Of a DNA stretch of 64,000 nucleotides, positions 11,501-22,254 are shown piece after piece. The stretch comes from Sorghum bicolor (lineage: Eukaryota; Streptophyta; Magnoliopsida; Poales; Poaceae), in the NCBI RefSeq assembly GCF_000003195.3, contig NC_012870.2, positions 124,001 to 188,000 on the forward strand, given 5' to 3'. Positions within the stretch are counted from its first letter, which is position 1; the number at the start of each line of letters is the position of its first letter. The notes beneath the pieces were generated by a model. That model worked only from the letters and a program-made list of their open reading frames with translations. It was not told the origin of the DNA and ran no database searches. A program made the translations under genes and the position numbers.

Positions 11501-12379
11501 CTGCTTACATATCTCAAACCAAGGCTGTCATTGCCCTGGACAGCAATGGCATCCTCAATCTGCAATATCTCAGACTCTATGGTTGTGACCCGCTCCAGGA
11601 CCTCTGGTGTACTGACAAAACGAACAAACCTGCGAAAGACAACCATGCAAATCAGCACCCACATTGTCAAAAGAAAAAATTGCAAATCACAACCCCTAAC
11701 AATGCGACGCACAATTGGCACCAACCTCTCCACCGTGCCCCTGGTAAACCATGGCACGTCAATCTCTGGATCAGGCTCAAGTGTGATAGAATAGCCTCCC
11801 TTGGCAATTTGTTCTTGTGCAACCTTGAGATGCGTGACGAATGGGTTCAGCAAACCAGAGGCTATCTTCTCCTTCCGTCCATTCGCCACCACAACTAAAT
11901 CACACCTAGAAAAAGATGGGGAGAAGAGAGAAGCAAATCATTTGCCTACATACTGCATCACGATGGCAGAAAAAATGGGTATTTCGACATACGACGATAA
12001 GCTGTGGCCCTAGTATTCGATCAAATTTGGAGCATGAGCACATCAGATCTAACAGTGCAGTGTTGAGATAGTGAAGCCAGGCTTGGCTACGTATATGAGG
12101 TGAAGGCGAAAACTTTTTGCCGTTGCATGGGGAAATGAGCATCCGGAGCTCGCTCCATTGTTGGCAACACGCCACACACCAGAGCCAGACGAGACGACAC
12201 ATATATAATTGACTGGCTATTAGTACATAGGTGTAGAAGAAGAGAAGAGCTCGGGCCAAATTTAACAGAGGAAACCGAGAAATATCGCCGGGAGTTCCTC
12301 GAGCAGATCCGGTAGCTCACCTGGTGCGGGTCGGGGTGAGCTGGAACACCGCCGATTCAAGCCGCGTATCCGGCCTCAT
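8584..12379 (-). CDS. COP1-interacting protein 7-like protein, N-terminal 292 codons (gene continues past or is cut by the copia insertion)
   Basis: Eight exons join in frame: 12379-12321, 11905-11726, 11629-11509, 11423-11384, 10547-10495, 10402-10341, 9985-9833 and 8791-8584. All introns are GT-AG and the frame closes at codon 292. The start gives [20 protein letters not shown], the conserved opening of the plant CIP7 family. Later blocks are also family-typical: [66 protein letters not shown]. Arabidopsis CIP7 is a nuclear COP1 partner that promotes light-induced gene expression, and that role is inferred here by family. Family members are near or above 1000 aa, so most of the protein is missing. 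The outer copia LTR ends 23 bp past the last donor. The gene may have a giant intron or be truncated. Confidence 0.85.
8972..9449. mobile_element. Possible MITE-like element in CIP7-like intron 7
   Basis: The left side reads GCACCAGCTGTCCCTAAACT followed by GGGGTTGTCACCTAGGT. The right side, reverse-complemented, reads GTGCACCGGC followed by GGGGTGTCATCTAGGT. This imperfect long inverted repeat suggests an old terminal-inverted-repeat element. No clean target duplication was found. Confidence 0.4.
11040..11299. mobile_element. Stowaway MITE in CIP7-like intron 4
   Basis: 260 bp, starting CTCCCTCCATCTCAATTTAT and ending in the inverted complement (ATAAATTGAGATGGAGAGAG). TA dinucleotides at 11038-11039 and 11300-11301 form the Stowaway (Tc1/mariner) target duplication. 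The arms match for about 75 bp, so the transcript would form a long hairpin inside the intron. Confidence 0.9.
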
Positions 12380-12730
12380 TTGCAGAGCGGTTCTTGCCGA
12401 TTCCCCTTCTGTACCAGATCTTGTTGGAAGGAGACGCTGAGGACTTGAACCGGCTTAGATCACAAGATCAAAGGAGGCCAGCCAGAATTTGGAGGAGGAA
12501 AATGCAGGTAGGAAAAAATAATTTCGATAATTGCAATCAAAGAAGACGAGTAATCCGAGAAGAATTGTGCGAACTAAATTAAAGCACAAAAGAAGAGATA
12601 AATAGCAATTGGAAAAATAAATAGTGAAAATCTGGGGAAGAGAGAGAGGTGGAGAGTGCGGGTGGTGGTTGAGTGCAGCGCAGACTGCAGACAAGGTGGA
12701 TGATACTGGAGAGAGCTGCATTTGCTTGCT

Positions 12731-12740
12731 TTTATTTATA
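12731..12740 (-). promoter_or_regulatory. Candidate TATA box of the CIP7-like gene
   Basis: TATAAATAAA on the - strand lies about 350 bp upstream of the ATG at 12379. This predicts a start site near 12700 and a 5' UTR of roughly 320 nt that includes a CT-rich stretch (about 12625-12655). Position and sequence fit, but there is no transcript evidence. Confidence 0.4.
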
Positions 12741-12779
12741 TTCGGTGCTGTCGCTGCCCAAGTTGGTGGAGGTTATTAC

Positions 12780-13987
12780 ATTAAAAAATTACTCTTACCG
12801 TTCCAAATGTGTGACATCTTTTATCGACTGTTCGTTTTATTTAAAAAATTTATATAAATTATTATTAAAGTATTATAATAACAATATATGATATTTAATA
12901 AAATATTATATGATTCATTCAAACTAATAAGATGATTCATTTATGTATTATGTATATGATATTCAAACTAATCAGTTGATTCTTTCATGTATTATGTATT
13001 TGACACTATAATTCTTAATTGTTCTAGCTGGACGTTGTTGTTGTGTACACAAGCTTTACATTAAGTTGTTGATTGTGTATCACCATCCCTCTACATATCT
13101 GCAGAAAATATATATGCAGCCAGCTTCAGGTTTGCTAGAATTCATAATGACATGTTCTTTGGCATATCGTACATTTCTAATGGTTAGCTAAGCATGTATT
13201 GGTCACTAGCCTTCCCTATATCTTCCAATCGATAGATACTTCTCTGTTTTATTGACCCCCTTACCTCTCAATTTGAGGTACACATTTAACTGAACAAAAG
13301 TAAATCTCACCTGAAAAATTTGTACAGCCTTTTGACTTAGGTTTTGTAATTTTAGTTCAACTGCTTTACTATAATTGCAGTTGATTTTGATTTTGGTCTG
13401 TTAGGTACCAAAAGAATTTGCATTATTCATCTGACCCTATCACGCCCACCTTTTTCCCTTCTGTTGAATTAAAATTTTGGATATTCTTCTTGCTCAGCCA
13501 ATTTTTCATGCTAAGAAATTGTACCTCCATCCCCACGATTTGTGCTGGGGTTACCTGCAAGTAATACTTTATGTCCATATACATAATAAAGATTATGTAC
13601 ATACAAAAGAATCGGAACAGGTGGAGTCATGACAATATTTATATTTGTGGGTTAGCAATAACATTTGAGATATGAAGATAGGTTGGTGCTCAAGAAATAT
13701 TGACCTACAGCAAATGTCATGGTATAAGGACTTAAGCCAGTCTCGGTAGAGAGTTTATGTCATTGTTTTGAAGACTTCTCTATGATGGAAACCAATATAG
13801 ATAAGTTTCATCCACAAACTCATTTTATCCCATAAAACCATTATCTTATCTCTCTTTATTAAAACTAGGCCACATTAGCTTATTTAATACTCATAAAACT
13901 CTCATGAGACCCTGTCACATGCCCGAACGCGGGTTGTGACCATCAACGATGAGATTGGGATGGAGGAGACCCACAAGGGGGCCGGGT
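12780..13987. other. AT-rich intergenic stretch
   Basis: No coding pattern, no clear terminal repeats. Short ATTATGTAT-type repeats occur at 12890-13010. Confidence 0.5.
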
Positions 13988-13992
13988 GCCAC

Positions 13993-14984
13993 TGTAATAT
14001 CCCGGTCTAGGGATTAATAGGATTAATAGGATACTCATACCAATAAGTTGCACCTTCTTTTCCGAAAGCCTAACTCCAAAGAAGTATAAAGTTAAGTGTG
14101 TTTGGCTTAGAGAAATTTAGGGATGGATGACCGACCCGGAAGTGCTTTCTGGGTGCACACGAGTGAGGACAAATTGTGCAAAAAAGACTGATGTTGGTCT
14201 CTGAGGGTTGACTATGTCCTAGAAAACCTGCCAGATGTTAGCGGACCCAGCCTCATGGAGGCAGGACATTACCAATAAGTTGCAACTTCTTTTCTAGAAG
14301 ACTAGCTCCAAAAAACTCTAAAGTTAAGCGTGCTTGACTTAGAAAAAATTTAGGGACAGGTGACCGACCGGGAAATGCTTCCCGCTTGCACATGAATGAG
14401 GACAAAGTATACAAAAAAGACTGATGTTGGTCTGTGAGGGCTTACTATATCCTAGAAAAGCTGCTAGATGTAAGGGAGCCCAGCATCATGGAGGCGGACA
14501 TTACAAAATGGTATTAGAGCTGATCCTCGTGGTTTTCATGGGCGCGTGTGTCGTAGTTGCGCAACATAATACGCATGCTGGTGTGGACCCAGATTGGTCA
14601 TACAACATGGTACATGCGTTGGCACTAGACGTACAGACGTGGCCAAGAGGGGACGTCAGTCTCTTAAGGGAGTGAGGATGTAACATCCTAGCCCTAGGGC
14701 TTAATAGAATTAATAGGATACTCATATCGACAAGTTACAACTTTTTTTCCGAAAGCCTAGCTCCAAAGAACTCTAAAGTTAAGCGTACTTGACTTAGAGA
14801 AATTTAGAGATAAGTGACCGACCGAGAAATGCTTTCGAGTGCACACGAGCGAGGACAAAATGTGTAGGAAAGTCTGATGTTGGTCAGTGAGGACTGACTA
14901 TGTCCTAGAAAAGCTACCACATATAAGCAGACCAAAAGCTACCACATATAAGCAGACCCAAGCTTGTGGAGGAAGGACATTACA
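13993..14984 (+). mobile_element. Cassandra TRIM retrotransposon with a tandemly duplicated 5' LTR
   Basis: The element is bounded by a perfect GCCAC duplication (13988-13992 and 14985-14989). LTRs start TGTAAYATCC and end GACATTACA, and each carries a 5S-rRNA-like module (A-box region AAGTTAAGCGTGCTTG, C-box-like GGTGACC), which is the hallmark of Cassandra. The 3' LTR is 14679-14984. The 5' LTR is 13993-14505, because a roughly 235-bp part including the 5S module is present twice (junction near 14270, GACATTAC then CAATAAGTTGCAA). The internal region is only about 170 bp, begins with tRNA-iMet primer-binding sequence ATGGTATTAGAGC (14508-14520), and encodes nothing. It therefore needs proteins from other retrotransposons. 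Confidence 0.92.
14679..14984 (+). repeat. 3' LTR of the Cassandra element
   Basis: It contains a single 5S-like module (about 14770-14830) and a short internal repeat (AGCTACCACATATAAGCAGA twice, 14913-14960). It ends AAGGACATTACA at 14984. Confidence 0.88.
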
Positions 14985-15200
14985 GCCACCGCCCCTAAAG
15001 TCAGCCTAAAGGGCGCAACCTGCTCTAGAACACGGCGTGCACGCCCAGGGGAGGGCGACGCAACCACCATCGCTACCATCCTTTTCTTCCATATTACATT
15101 CATGTTTCCATATTCGGTTAGAGTTGTTTTAGAAATAGTTGGTTAAGATAGGGAATTAAGAATTTGATTGATCAAAGGGAGAATCCATGTTTGATAAGGA

Positions 15201-16387
15201 CACTACTAAAAAAACTTTTGCGAGACATTTTGAAATGAGCCACAGAGGCGGGCAACAATTCTAACCGCCTCGGTTAATGCCTCGGATTAACCGAGGCGGT
15301 TAGTTTTTATTAACTGAGGCGGTCACAAAAAACCGCCTCGCAAAATCAATTTACGGAGATGGTTACAAAATAACCGACTTCTAAAATCTATTAACCGAGG
15401 CGGGCCTTATAAATGGCCCACTTTGAAAAATAAGGGTATTTTTCGAGGCGGACCGCTTATAAGGCCCGCCTCGGTTAATATTCCTCAGGCCCAGCAAAAA
15501 GCCCAACTCCAGCTTATATTTGGTTTGTACATATATAGAGTGAGTTAGGGTTTTACTCCTCCCTCACTCCACCATTCCTCACTCAGTCCACATCCCGACG
15601 TCCCCTCCCTCACTCAGCCCGACCCCGACACCACCTCCCCTCCCGCAGAGCCACCCCCTCCCGTCCTTCCCATCCCATCGGTGGCGCCCCTCCTGCTGCC
15701 GGTGCCCCCTCCCCTCCTCTCCTCTCTTGTCGACGCCCCTCCCCTCACCCTTCTTCTCCTCTCTTGCAATGGACAGGGACGCCCGAGGCCCGACCACCTC
15801 GTCTAGTGGCGGCGGCGCGGCCTCCAGGCGGGATGGCGGGGCTGCCGTCTCCTCCCCAATGGGCACGGCCTCTCGGCGGGGATTCGGTGGTGGAGCCCCT
15901 CCCCACGCGGATCTGGAGGCAAGGAGGCCGGATCCGGAGGCGAGAAGGCTAGATCCAAGCGCTGGCAACGCGTGCACGGCGGGCGGCGGCGCTCCTTCCT
16001 CCACGCATGCAAGAGCTCGCCCTCGAGCGCGGCGGCCTCTTCGCGATCCAGCACTGTAGCGCCCCAACCCTACCCAGGAGCATGGCTGCCTCTCAGATTT
16101 GTATCCACGACGACGGATCCGCCACGGATCAGGCTCGTTCCCAACATGTGCGACAGCCGCGCCCCGGCGGTGGTGCGGGCAACGGTGGACAGGCTCGACT
16201 CTGGGCCCTAGATGGGCTCATGGGCGGGCTCATCTTTTTTTTATTTTTTTGTTTTATTAACGGTGGCGGGCATCTATCCGCCTCGATAAATCGGTGATTT
16301 ACAGTGACCTTAGATGCGAGGCAGGCGGAAAAATCGCCTCCGAAAACCAGTTTTGCCCGCCTCCAAAAAAACATTATTGTAGTAGTG
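15201..16387. mobile_element. Non-autonomous CACTA (En/Spm) transposon
   Basis: 1187 bp. The ends are CACTACTA... and ...TAGTAGTG, with GGA duplicated at 15198-15200 and 16388-16390; a 3-bp duplication is the CACTA rule. Subterminal regions hold many inverted copies of an AACCGAGGCGG/CCGCCTCGG motif (15240-15480 and 16260-16370), the typical transposase-binding arrays. The core (about 15560-16210) is strongly GC-rich. It contains open frames with no recognised domain, probably captured or filler sequence. No transposase is encoded. Confidence 0.9.
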
Positions 16388-16399
16388 GGATCTTCTTAT

Positions 16400-16593
16400 T
16401 TTGCTTGTGAGCCAAGTCTAATAGCCCATCTCTAAAGAATTCTAAAGTTGAGCGTGTTTGGCCTGGAGAAATTTAGAGATGAGTGACCGACAAGGAAGCA
16501 AAAAAGACTCACATTGGTCTATGAGGATAGTCTATGTCCTACAAAAGTTGTCATATGTAAGTGAGTCTGGGCTCATGGAGGCGGGACGTTACA
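16400..16593 (+). mobile_element. Degraded Cassandra LTR remnant
   Basis: It contains the 5S-like block TCTAAAGTTGAGCGTGTTTGG with GAGTGACCGAC and the LTR end GGGACGTTACA (16583-16593). The 5' end of the LTR is missing. Confidence 0.75.
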
Positions 16594-16606
16594 CTAGTTA
16601 AATTTG

Positions 16607-16710
16607 TCTAGCGTTGTGATTCCTAGTTAAAATTGCATGTTTGCCCCCTCTAACCAGTTCTAGCGTTGTGATTCCTAGTTAAAATTGCATGTTTGCCCCC
16701 TCTAACCAGT
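16607..16710. repeat. Perfect 52-bp tandem duplication
   Basis: Two identical 52-bp copies (16607-16658 and 16659-16710) starting TCTAGCGTTGTGATTCCTAG. No coding content, and it looks like a recent slippage or repair duplication. Confidence 0.9.
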
Positions 16711-17085
16711 ATCCTTATATCCTATAAAATTATTAATCCAACATTTTTACTAACCTGTAGATTAATTGATTTATTTAGATAAGTCAAGTGTAGTTTTGTA
16801 TTTACGGATAGATGTAGTAGTTAAGTTGGTTTCTTCTTCATAAGTGAATCACGGCACTTTGATGTGAAAGCTAGGGCTTTCGTGTTGTTTAGGGGTTTGG
16901 ATTGTGACATGAGATTGTTGAAAACAAAAACAAAGACATCTATTTAATGAGAATTCACACTACAATAAACACGAGACATGTATTGGCATGAATGAACAAA
17001 TAGAAAAAAGCTGGCCAGAAAAGGGAAAAAAGGAGGAGGCGCAAGTGGAATGTAAACAATGGAGATAATATGGCCTTTTTGCTTA

Positions 17086-17316
17086 GGCTTCGTTTAGTTC
17101 ACTCAAAATCCAAAAACTTTTCAAGATTTCCCGTCACACCGAATTTTGTGATGCATATATGAATTATTAAATATAGATTGAAAAAATAACTAATTGTACA
17201 GTTTATCTGTAATTTGCGAGACGAATCTTTTGAGTCTAGTTAGTGGATAATATTTCCCAAATACAAACGAAAATGCTAGTGTCAAAATTCAAAAAAAAAT
17301 GGATCTAAACAAGACC
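17086..17316. mobile_element. PIF/Harbinger-like MITE (GGCCTTGTTTAG family)
   Basis: It starts GGCTTCGTTTAG and ends CTAAACAAGACC, with TTA duplicated at 17083-17085 and 17317-17319. The internal AATTTGCGAGACGAATCTTT block is shared with many grass copies. A second diverged copy lies at 55302-55528. Confidence 0.82.
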
Positions 17317-17576
17317 TTAGTTTGGTGGCTTGCAGAAAATTAGAAGATATACAGTAGCTAGAGAGAGGGGGAAACCAAGAAGAAGTTTCCTTTTTTGAAA
17401 ACAAGAGACGTGGATTCTCCATGACGATGATATGGATGGTGGAGGGAGTCTCCTAGATTTGTTTCTAAGGGATCATGACATCTGAATTTCATTTAGAAAG
17501 TGAAAGCCCTCTGCTTGTAACTTCATTTTATATTTTAATTTATTTCAATCACATCAAAATGGGACGGCCGGTCGCT

Positions 17577-17650
<74 letters not shown>
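17577..17650. repeat. Compound (CA)n(TA)n(CA)n microsatellite
   Basis: About 20 bp of CA, about 38 bp of TA and about 14 bp of CA in direct succession. It ends exactly at a Helitron-like terminus. Confidence 0.95.
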
Positions 17651-17651
<1 letters not shown>

Positions 17652-17678
17652 AGGTAAATGCCCGTGCGTTGCAACGGG
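17650..17678 (-). mobile_element. Helitron-like 3' terminus
   Basis: Read on the - strand: hairpin-forming CCCGTTGCAACGCACGGG (17661-17678), a 7-nt spacer, then CTAG (17650-17653) followed by T. This matches the Helitron end rule of a hairpin plus CTRR with insertion before T. The element should extend to the right, but its 5' TC end was not located. Confidence 0.6.
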
Positions 17679-17932
17679 AAAATTAATACCATGATAATAC
17701 AATGTATGAATATGTATTATACTGGTACCTCAAAAATACATTGCGAGCGTGATGTTTGGAATATCGATATTGCGTGAGCTATTAGCTATTTATTAACAAT
17801 AAGTAAAACCAATAAATTGTAGATGTGTGTACATAGAGGCGGAAAATCATTGAGTGAAACTAAGAGATTAATTATATCCTGAGTGTATCATCTGGTAAAT
17901 CATAATAGCACATCTTCTTAACAACATCGTAA

Positions 17933-18695
17933 GAGCATCTCCAACGGTTTTGCAATTGAGGTTTGCATTTGACTAATCTGCCAAAAAACTCAAATTGAGG
18001 TGTCCAATGGTTTTGCATTTAAGTTTTGCATTTTGGTAAAGTTGGCAAATGAGGGAGGAAACTTGCCATTATTGCCAAACCTCGGACGACTTGGCAAAGG
18101 CCGATCAGTCTCTCTTCCCGCGCGGTTTTCGGTCTCTCGCGCGTCTCCAACTCCTCTTCGCGCCATATAGGGGAAACTTCCATCGCGACATATTGCGACA
18201 CAAAGTCCCGATCGGCCTCCGACTCCTCTTCGCGACACAAAGTCTCACCATGCATTGCCGTCCGCCTCGTGAAGAAACCTCTCCACACGCGTCGCCGTTC
18301 CGATCGTGACACAAAGTTAGCACGCGCCGCCGTCCACCTCGCGATAGAAACACCTCCACACGCGCCGCCGTCCACTGCCGTAGTCGGAGAATCGCTCCGC
18401 CTGAGGCCCACAGTACTCCGTCTCCCACTTTTTTCCTTGAAGCGAACGCACCAGCACGAACCGAAGGAGGCGGCGGCGCAACACAACGTGCGAGACTTCC
18501 CGCGCGACGGAGTGGACGACGCGAAGAGAAAAAGCACGTGAAAAAATAACGACCGGGGTCCACCATTTAGTTTTGCCAACTCAATTTTGCCAAAATCATT
18601 GGAGACACTTAATTTTTTAACTTGGCATATTGATTTAGGACTTGGCAAACTCTTTGTTTTGCAAAACAAAAATTACAAAACCGTTGGAGATGCTC
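17933..18695. mobile_element. Terminal-inverted-repeat element (GAGCATCTCCAACGG) with GC-rich cargo
   Basis: 763 bp. It starts GAGCATCTCCAACGGTTTTG and ends with the inverted complement CAAAACCGTTGGAGATGCTC. TAA is duplicated at 17930-17932 and 18696-18698. TAA/TTA duplications fit PIF/Harbinger. AT-rich arms (about 120 bp each) enclose a GC-rich block at about 18060-18540 with long open frames on both strands but no recognisable protein domain, which is consistent with captured DNA. Confidence 0.75.
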
Positions 18696-18699
18696 TAAG

Positions 18700-21640
18700 G
18701 GTATTGACGCGACATCCACCAACAGTCATGTAGTCACTCGCGTTCTCTTAGATGTGTTGAAAGTATCCTGCATATAAGCAGATTATTAATATTTGAAGCT
18801 AAAGTATTATTAACTATCTTGAAAGAATATATATCAATACGAGATATTACCTTATTTATTTATGGAGTTAGAACCTCTTTATATACGACATTTTTTTTGA
18901 ATATATCCTTTGCTAGTTTCTTTTTTATGTACATGTGGTCAGTTTGAGAATTGTCTAATACTCATAGAACTAACAAATGATGTATCAAAGACTATGAAAA
19001 TTATTTAAATCATCTGAATCAAATAAATTAATTCACAGGCTCACAGCTATACACGTGTGGAGTGGATTGTATAAGCAAAAGTGTAGATGACTTTCTGAAG
19101 GCGGGCAGCAGCGAATGGGTTATTGGATCAGCAGGTAAAGGAAGTAAATCTTAAATATTTCCCTTGGTGAAATCTGAAGGCACATGACAAATAGCCTGTA
19201 AATTTTCCTTCTCTTTCAAAGCGGTGATGATATATTGATTTCCACATTGCACTTTCTCTATTTCAGATTAAAAAAGAGCAATTGATGATACTAAAACAAT
19301 CACAACATAAACAGGAAATGTACATATCTAAAAACATGATAATATAGAGAATTCTTTGCTTTCCTGAGAAGAAATTTACAGGTCCACAAAGAATTATTTG
19401 TAGCAAAGCAAAGGTAATTTAAACTACTACACCCAAAAAATGACTAAATCAGGTTCCGATGCTAGAATTCATGCATGCTATGTTTGAGAAATCAAAGCTG
19501 GCATTAAAATGCAAATAGATAGGCTCATATGTACAACTCCACTATTACACATTTACATGAATCGAGCAACGAACAAACTGAATGAACCTAGTCTGTCCAG
19601 GACACCAAAAGGGGCAACAATGTTTGAAATACAGAGAATAAAGAACCATGTCTTTATTCATCAGTTGGAAAAAGGCAATATCCCATTATTCACCAATCAG
19701 AAAAAAAGAAAATAGTTTTTAATTCCCCAATGTATTCCTTCACAAATTTGTCTGCAAAACTGCACTAAAAAAGTTGACAAAATAATAAGTTACCACTCAA
19801 ACATATTAGGTTTAATTGCTATCAAAAGACAGATAATGGATCAATTGTAACTGTAATAACAGTGTAGGTATCATGCCTCCGACACCTTCAACATGTTTCA
19901 GACAACATGATTATCATCACCCAACCCCCCAAAAACACTTGAATACATGTGATAAGGCAATGCAACCTCTGTTCAAATAGATTGGTTTTCAATGTGAACC
20001 CATAAATTAGCTTTATAATATTATAAGATGTTCTTAGTTGAGTATTATATGACCATAAGAAGGTGAAGAATTATACTGTTCTGGGTAAAGTAGTTGGAGA
20101 ATCCTTCATGTACACAACATCACATATATTGAAATTAATGTATCCATAACCTATAAAAAAGTGCTGTTTTTCTATCAGACAAAAATGCATGCCTTTGCAA
20201 CAAATTTTTTGAGCTAAACTTAGTCATTTTTAGCCTATGCTTATACAAGAATGGATAGATAAAAGTTAAAGATATTCTATCTAGAATAAAAGATGACTTT
20301 TAGCATTTCACACCAATTAAGAAAAGAAGAGAAGTATGCAGGAAAAGGCATTCCTGAGATTAGCATCAATGTCATAAAGGCAATACTAATAAATCACAGT
20401 ATGGCTCACTGGGCAACCACACAAGTTCAGAATGGCGAGGTTGCAGCCTTCAGAGGCAGTGATTAGCCACTTCAGGGCTGGGCGCGAATAAAAAGAAACA
20501 ACCTGAACACTACATGGAACGTCCAGACAGGAATTGTATTTGAAAGCAAGAGTTTTGATACACACCCTCGTTGGATAATAGCAAAGTCGCTGAAGCTATG
20601 AATTTATCACAAATGCCATCCCAAGCTTTGATACACACCCTTGTTGGTGCAATTCTGATTCGTTGCTTTTGCTCAGTTGTCCAGGAGTTGCAATAGGTAA
20701 CAATGCCATTCCATAATTAGTCACAACTGCAGGAGATGATGTAGGATAACAAATTGGTGTCCACTACAACTGAGCAAAAGCAAAGAAAGGATAGATAATA
20801 ATAAAGATATATATCTACACACGTAAATTGAGCACAATTGATGGGTTACCAAAAAAGCTATCGTGAAGACATGAGGGTAGTACCCTCCCATTTTTGTCTA
20901 TATGATTATAAATGTAATCATTTCATAATAGGATATATCCACACCCAAAGTTTAAACAGTTTCACTGAATAAAGCTAAAAATACCACTTTTCTGGAAGTG
21001 GAAGGAGTAGGCGCTAAATGTTACCTATAAAACGATGCTTCAAGCATGACAATACTCTAGCCATCATCTCTTTTGCTATTCTAGGCAGCATCTCTTTTGC
21101 ACAAACAGTTTATTTCATAGCTAAAAATACCACTTTTCTGGAAGTGGAAGGAGTTCTCAGTTGTTTGATTGTAGTTAGTCATCAAACTCTATATTTACCT
21201 CTAGCAGTTTAATATGTTTCTCCTAGAGTCTACTGCACTGTAAACTGAAATAAACATGTATCCCACTGAAATTTAAAACAGATGTTTTGTTCTCAGAAGA
21301 ATAAGCATGAATTTGTTTTGTTCTAAATGGACAATACATGAAAACAAGAATTAGCGTCCATTGATTCAAAAATTTATTTCTTTTCCTTCAAGTTCTAGCA
21401 GTCGCAGCTACGATCTATGGCACATTCACAGAATCAGGCCCATGTCCATCTCCATGATTTCACACAGCATAAAGGGAATGAAAGAGGACGAGGTCAGGAG
21501 GACAAGGTCACCGAAAATTCTAATCAAAGCACACTGAACCGGTTCAGGCACGGAGCCACTATCGGACATTGGGTATGCACATGTACGGATGCTAAGATTT
21601 GAAAGGGATCAAAGTTAGTAGCACATGTAACTAATTAGAT
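18700..21640. other. AT-rich intergenic stretch with small local duplications
   Basis: No gene was recognised. A 36-bp direct repeat (AGCTAAAAATACCACTTTTC...) occurs at about 20974-21009 and 21119-21154. TTTGATACACACCC is repeated near 20555 and 20627. These are small local duplications of unknown origin. Confidence 0.4.
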
Positions 21641-21686
21641 CAGATCAGATTGGCAGATCCAACAGAAGGCATGGGAATGCATACCT

Positions 21687-22125
21687 GTTGGCGACGGGAC
21701 TGACAAAGACTCACGCGCTTAGCGTGCAGCGATGGCGGCGGAGAGCGACAGCGTGCAGCGACGGCCGCGTCAGTTGGAGGTTGTGGAGGCTGGGGCGATG
21801 GTGTGGGAAGGGGCTGCAGGTGCTCGGGCGTTGTGAGCTGAGCGCTTCTGATGGCCGTCGGTGCAGGGGCCAGTCGGAAGGCCGGTTTGCGGAGATGCGA
21901 CGGTACTGGTGCCAGCGTCGTCCTCGGTGGGGAAACCATGAGCGGATGTTGGAACGGCGGCGGCGGCGTCGTGGAGCGAGGGCGGCACCGAGCGGAAGCC
22001 GATAGGCGGGGTAGGGGTGGCTAAACTACGTTGATTGGGGAGGGGAAGCTGGGAGGCACCAGACGAGGAGAGACTTGCGAGGGAGACACTGAGCGTGAGC
22101 GGGCCGTGGGGGAGACGCACGGGCA
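21687..22125 (-). other. GC-rich block, candidate 5' exon
   Basis: A GC-rich stretch in AT-rich surroundings, ending on the - strand at a good splice donor (CAACAG then GTATGC at about 21686). All frames give low-complexity Pro/Ser/Ala-rich peptides with no family signature. It could be the first exon of a non-coding or degenerate transcript. No downstream exon can be assigned with confidence. Confidence 0.2.
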
Positions 22126-22192
22126 CACCAGGGGCCTAGGAGCGAGCGACGCGAATTGTTGCTGGTGGACGGAATACTTTTATATGTTTTAG

Positions 22193-22195
<3 letters not shown>

Positions 22196-22252
<57 letters not shown>
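22196..22252. repeat. (TA)n microsatellite, left flank of a TA-embedded element
   Basis: About 56 bp of pure TA repeat directly adjoining the inverted terminus that starts AGGAAAACTCC. Confidence 0.95.

Positions 22253-22254
<2 letters not shown>

Noticed and set aside
14083..14385. 5S rRNA genes
   Set aside because: The A-box and C-box-like parts are present, but the 120-nt 5S is incomplete and diverged and lies within LTRs with target duplications. It is Cassandra sequence, not functional 5S genes.
15579..16067. 162-aa open frame in the CACTA core
   Set aside because: GC-rich filler without domains; other frames are equally open.
18019..18669. 216-aa open frame on the - strand
   Set aside because: It spans the AT-rich arm and GC-rich cargo of an inverted-repeat element, has no recognisable domain, and overlaps an equally long frame.
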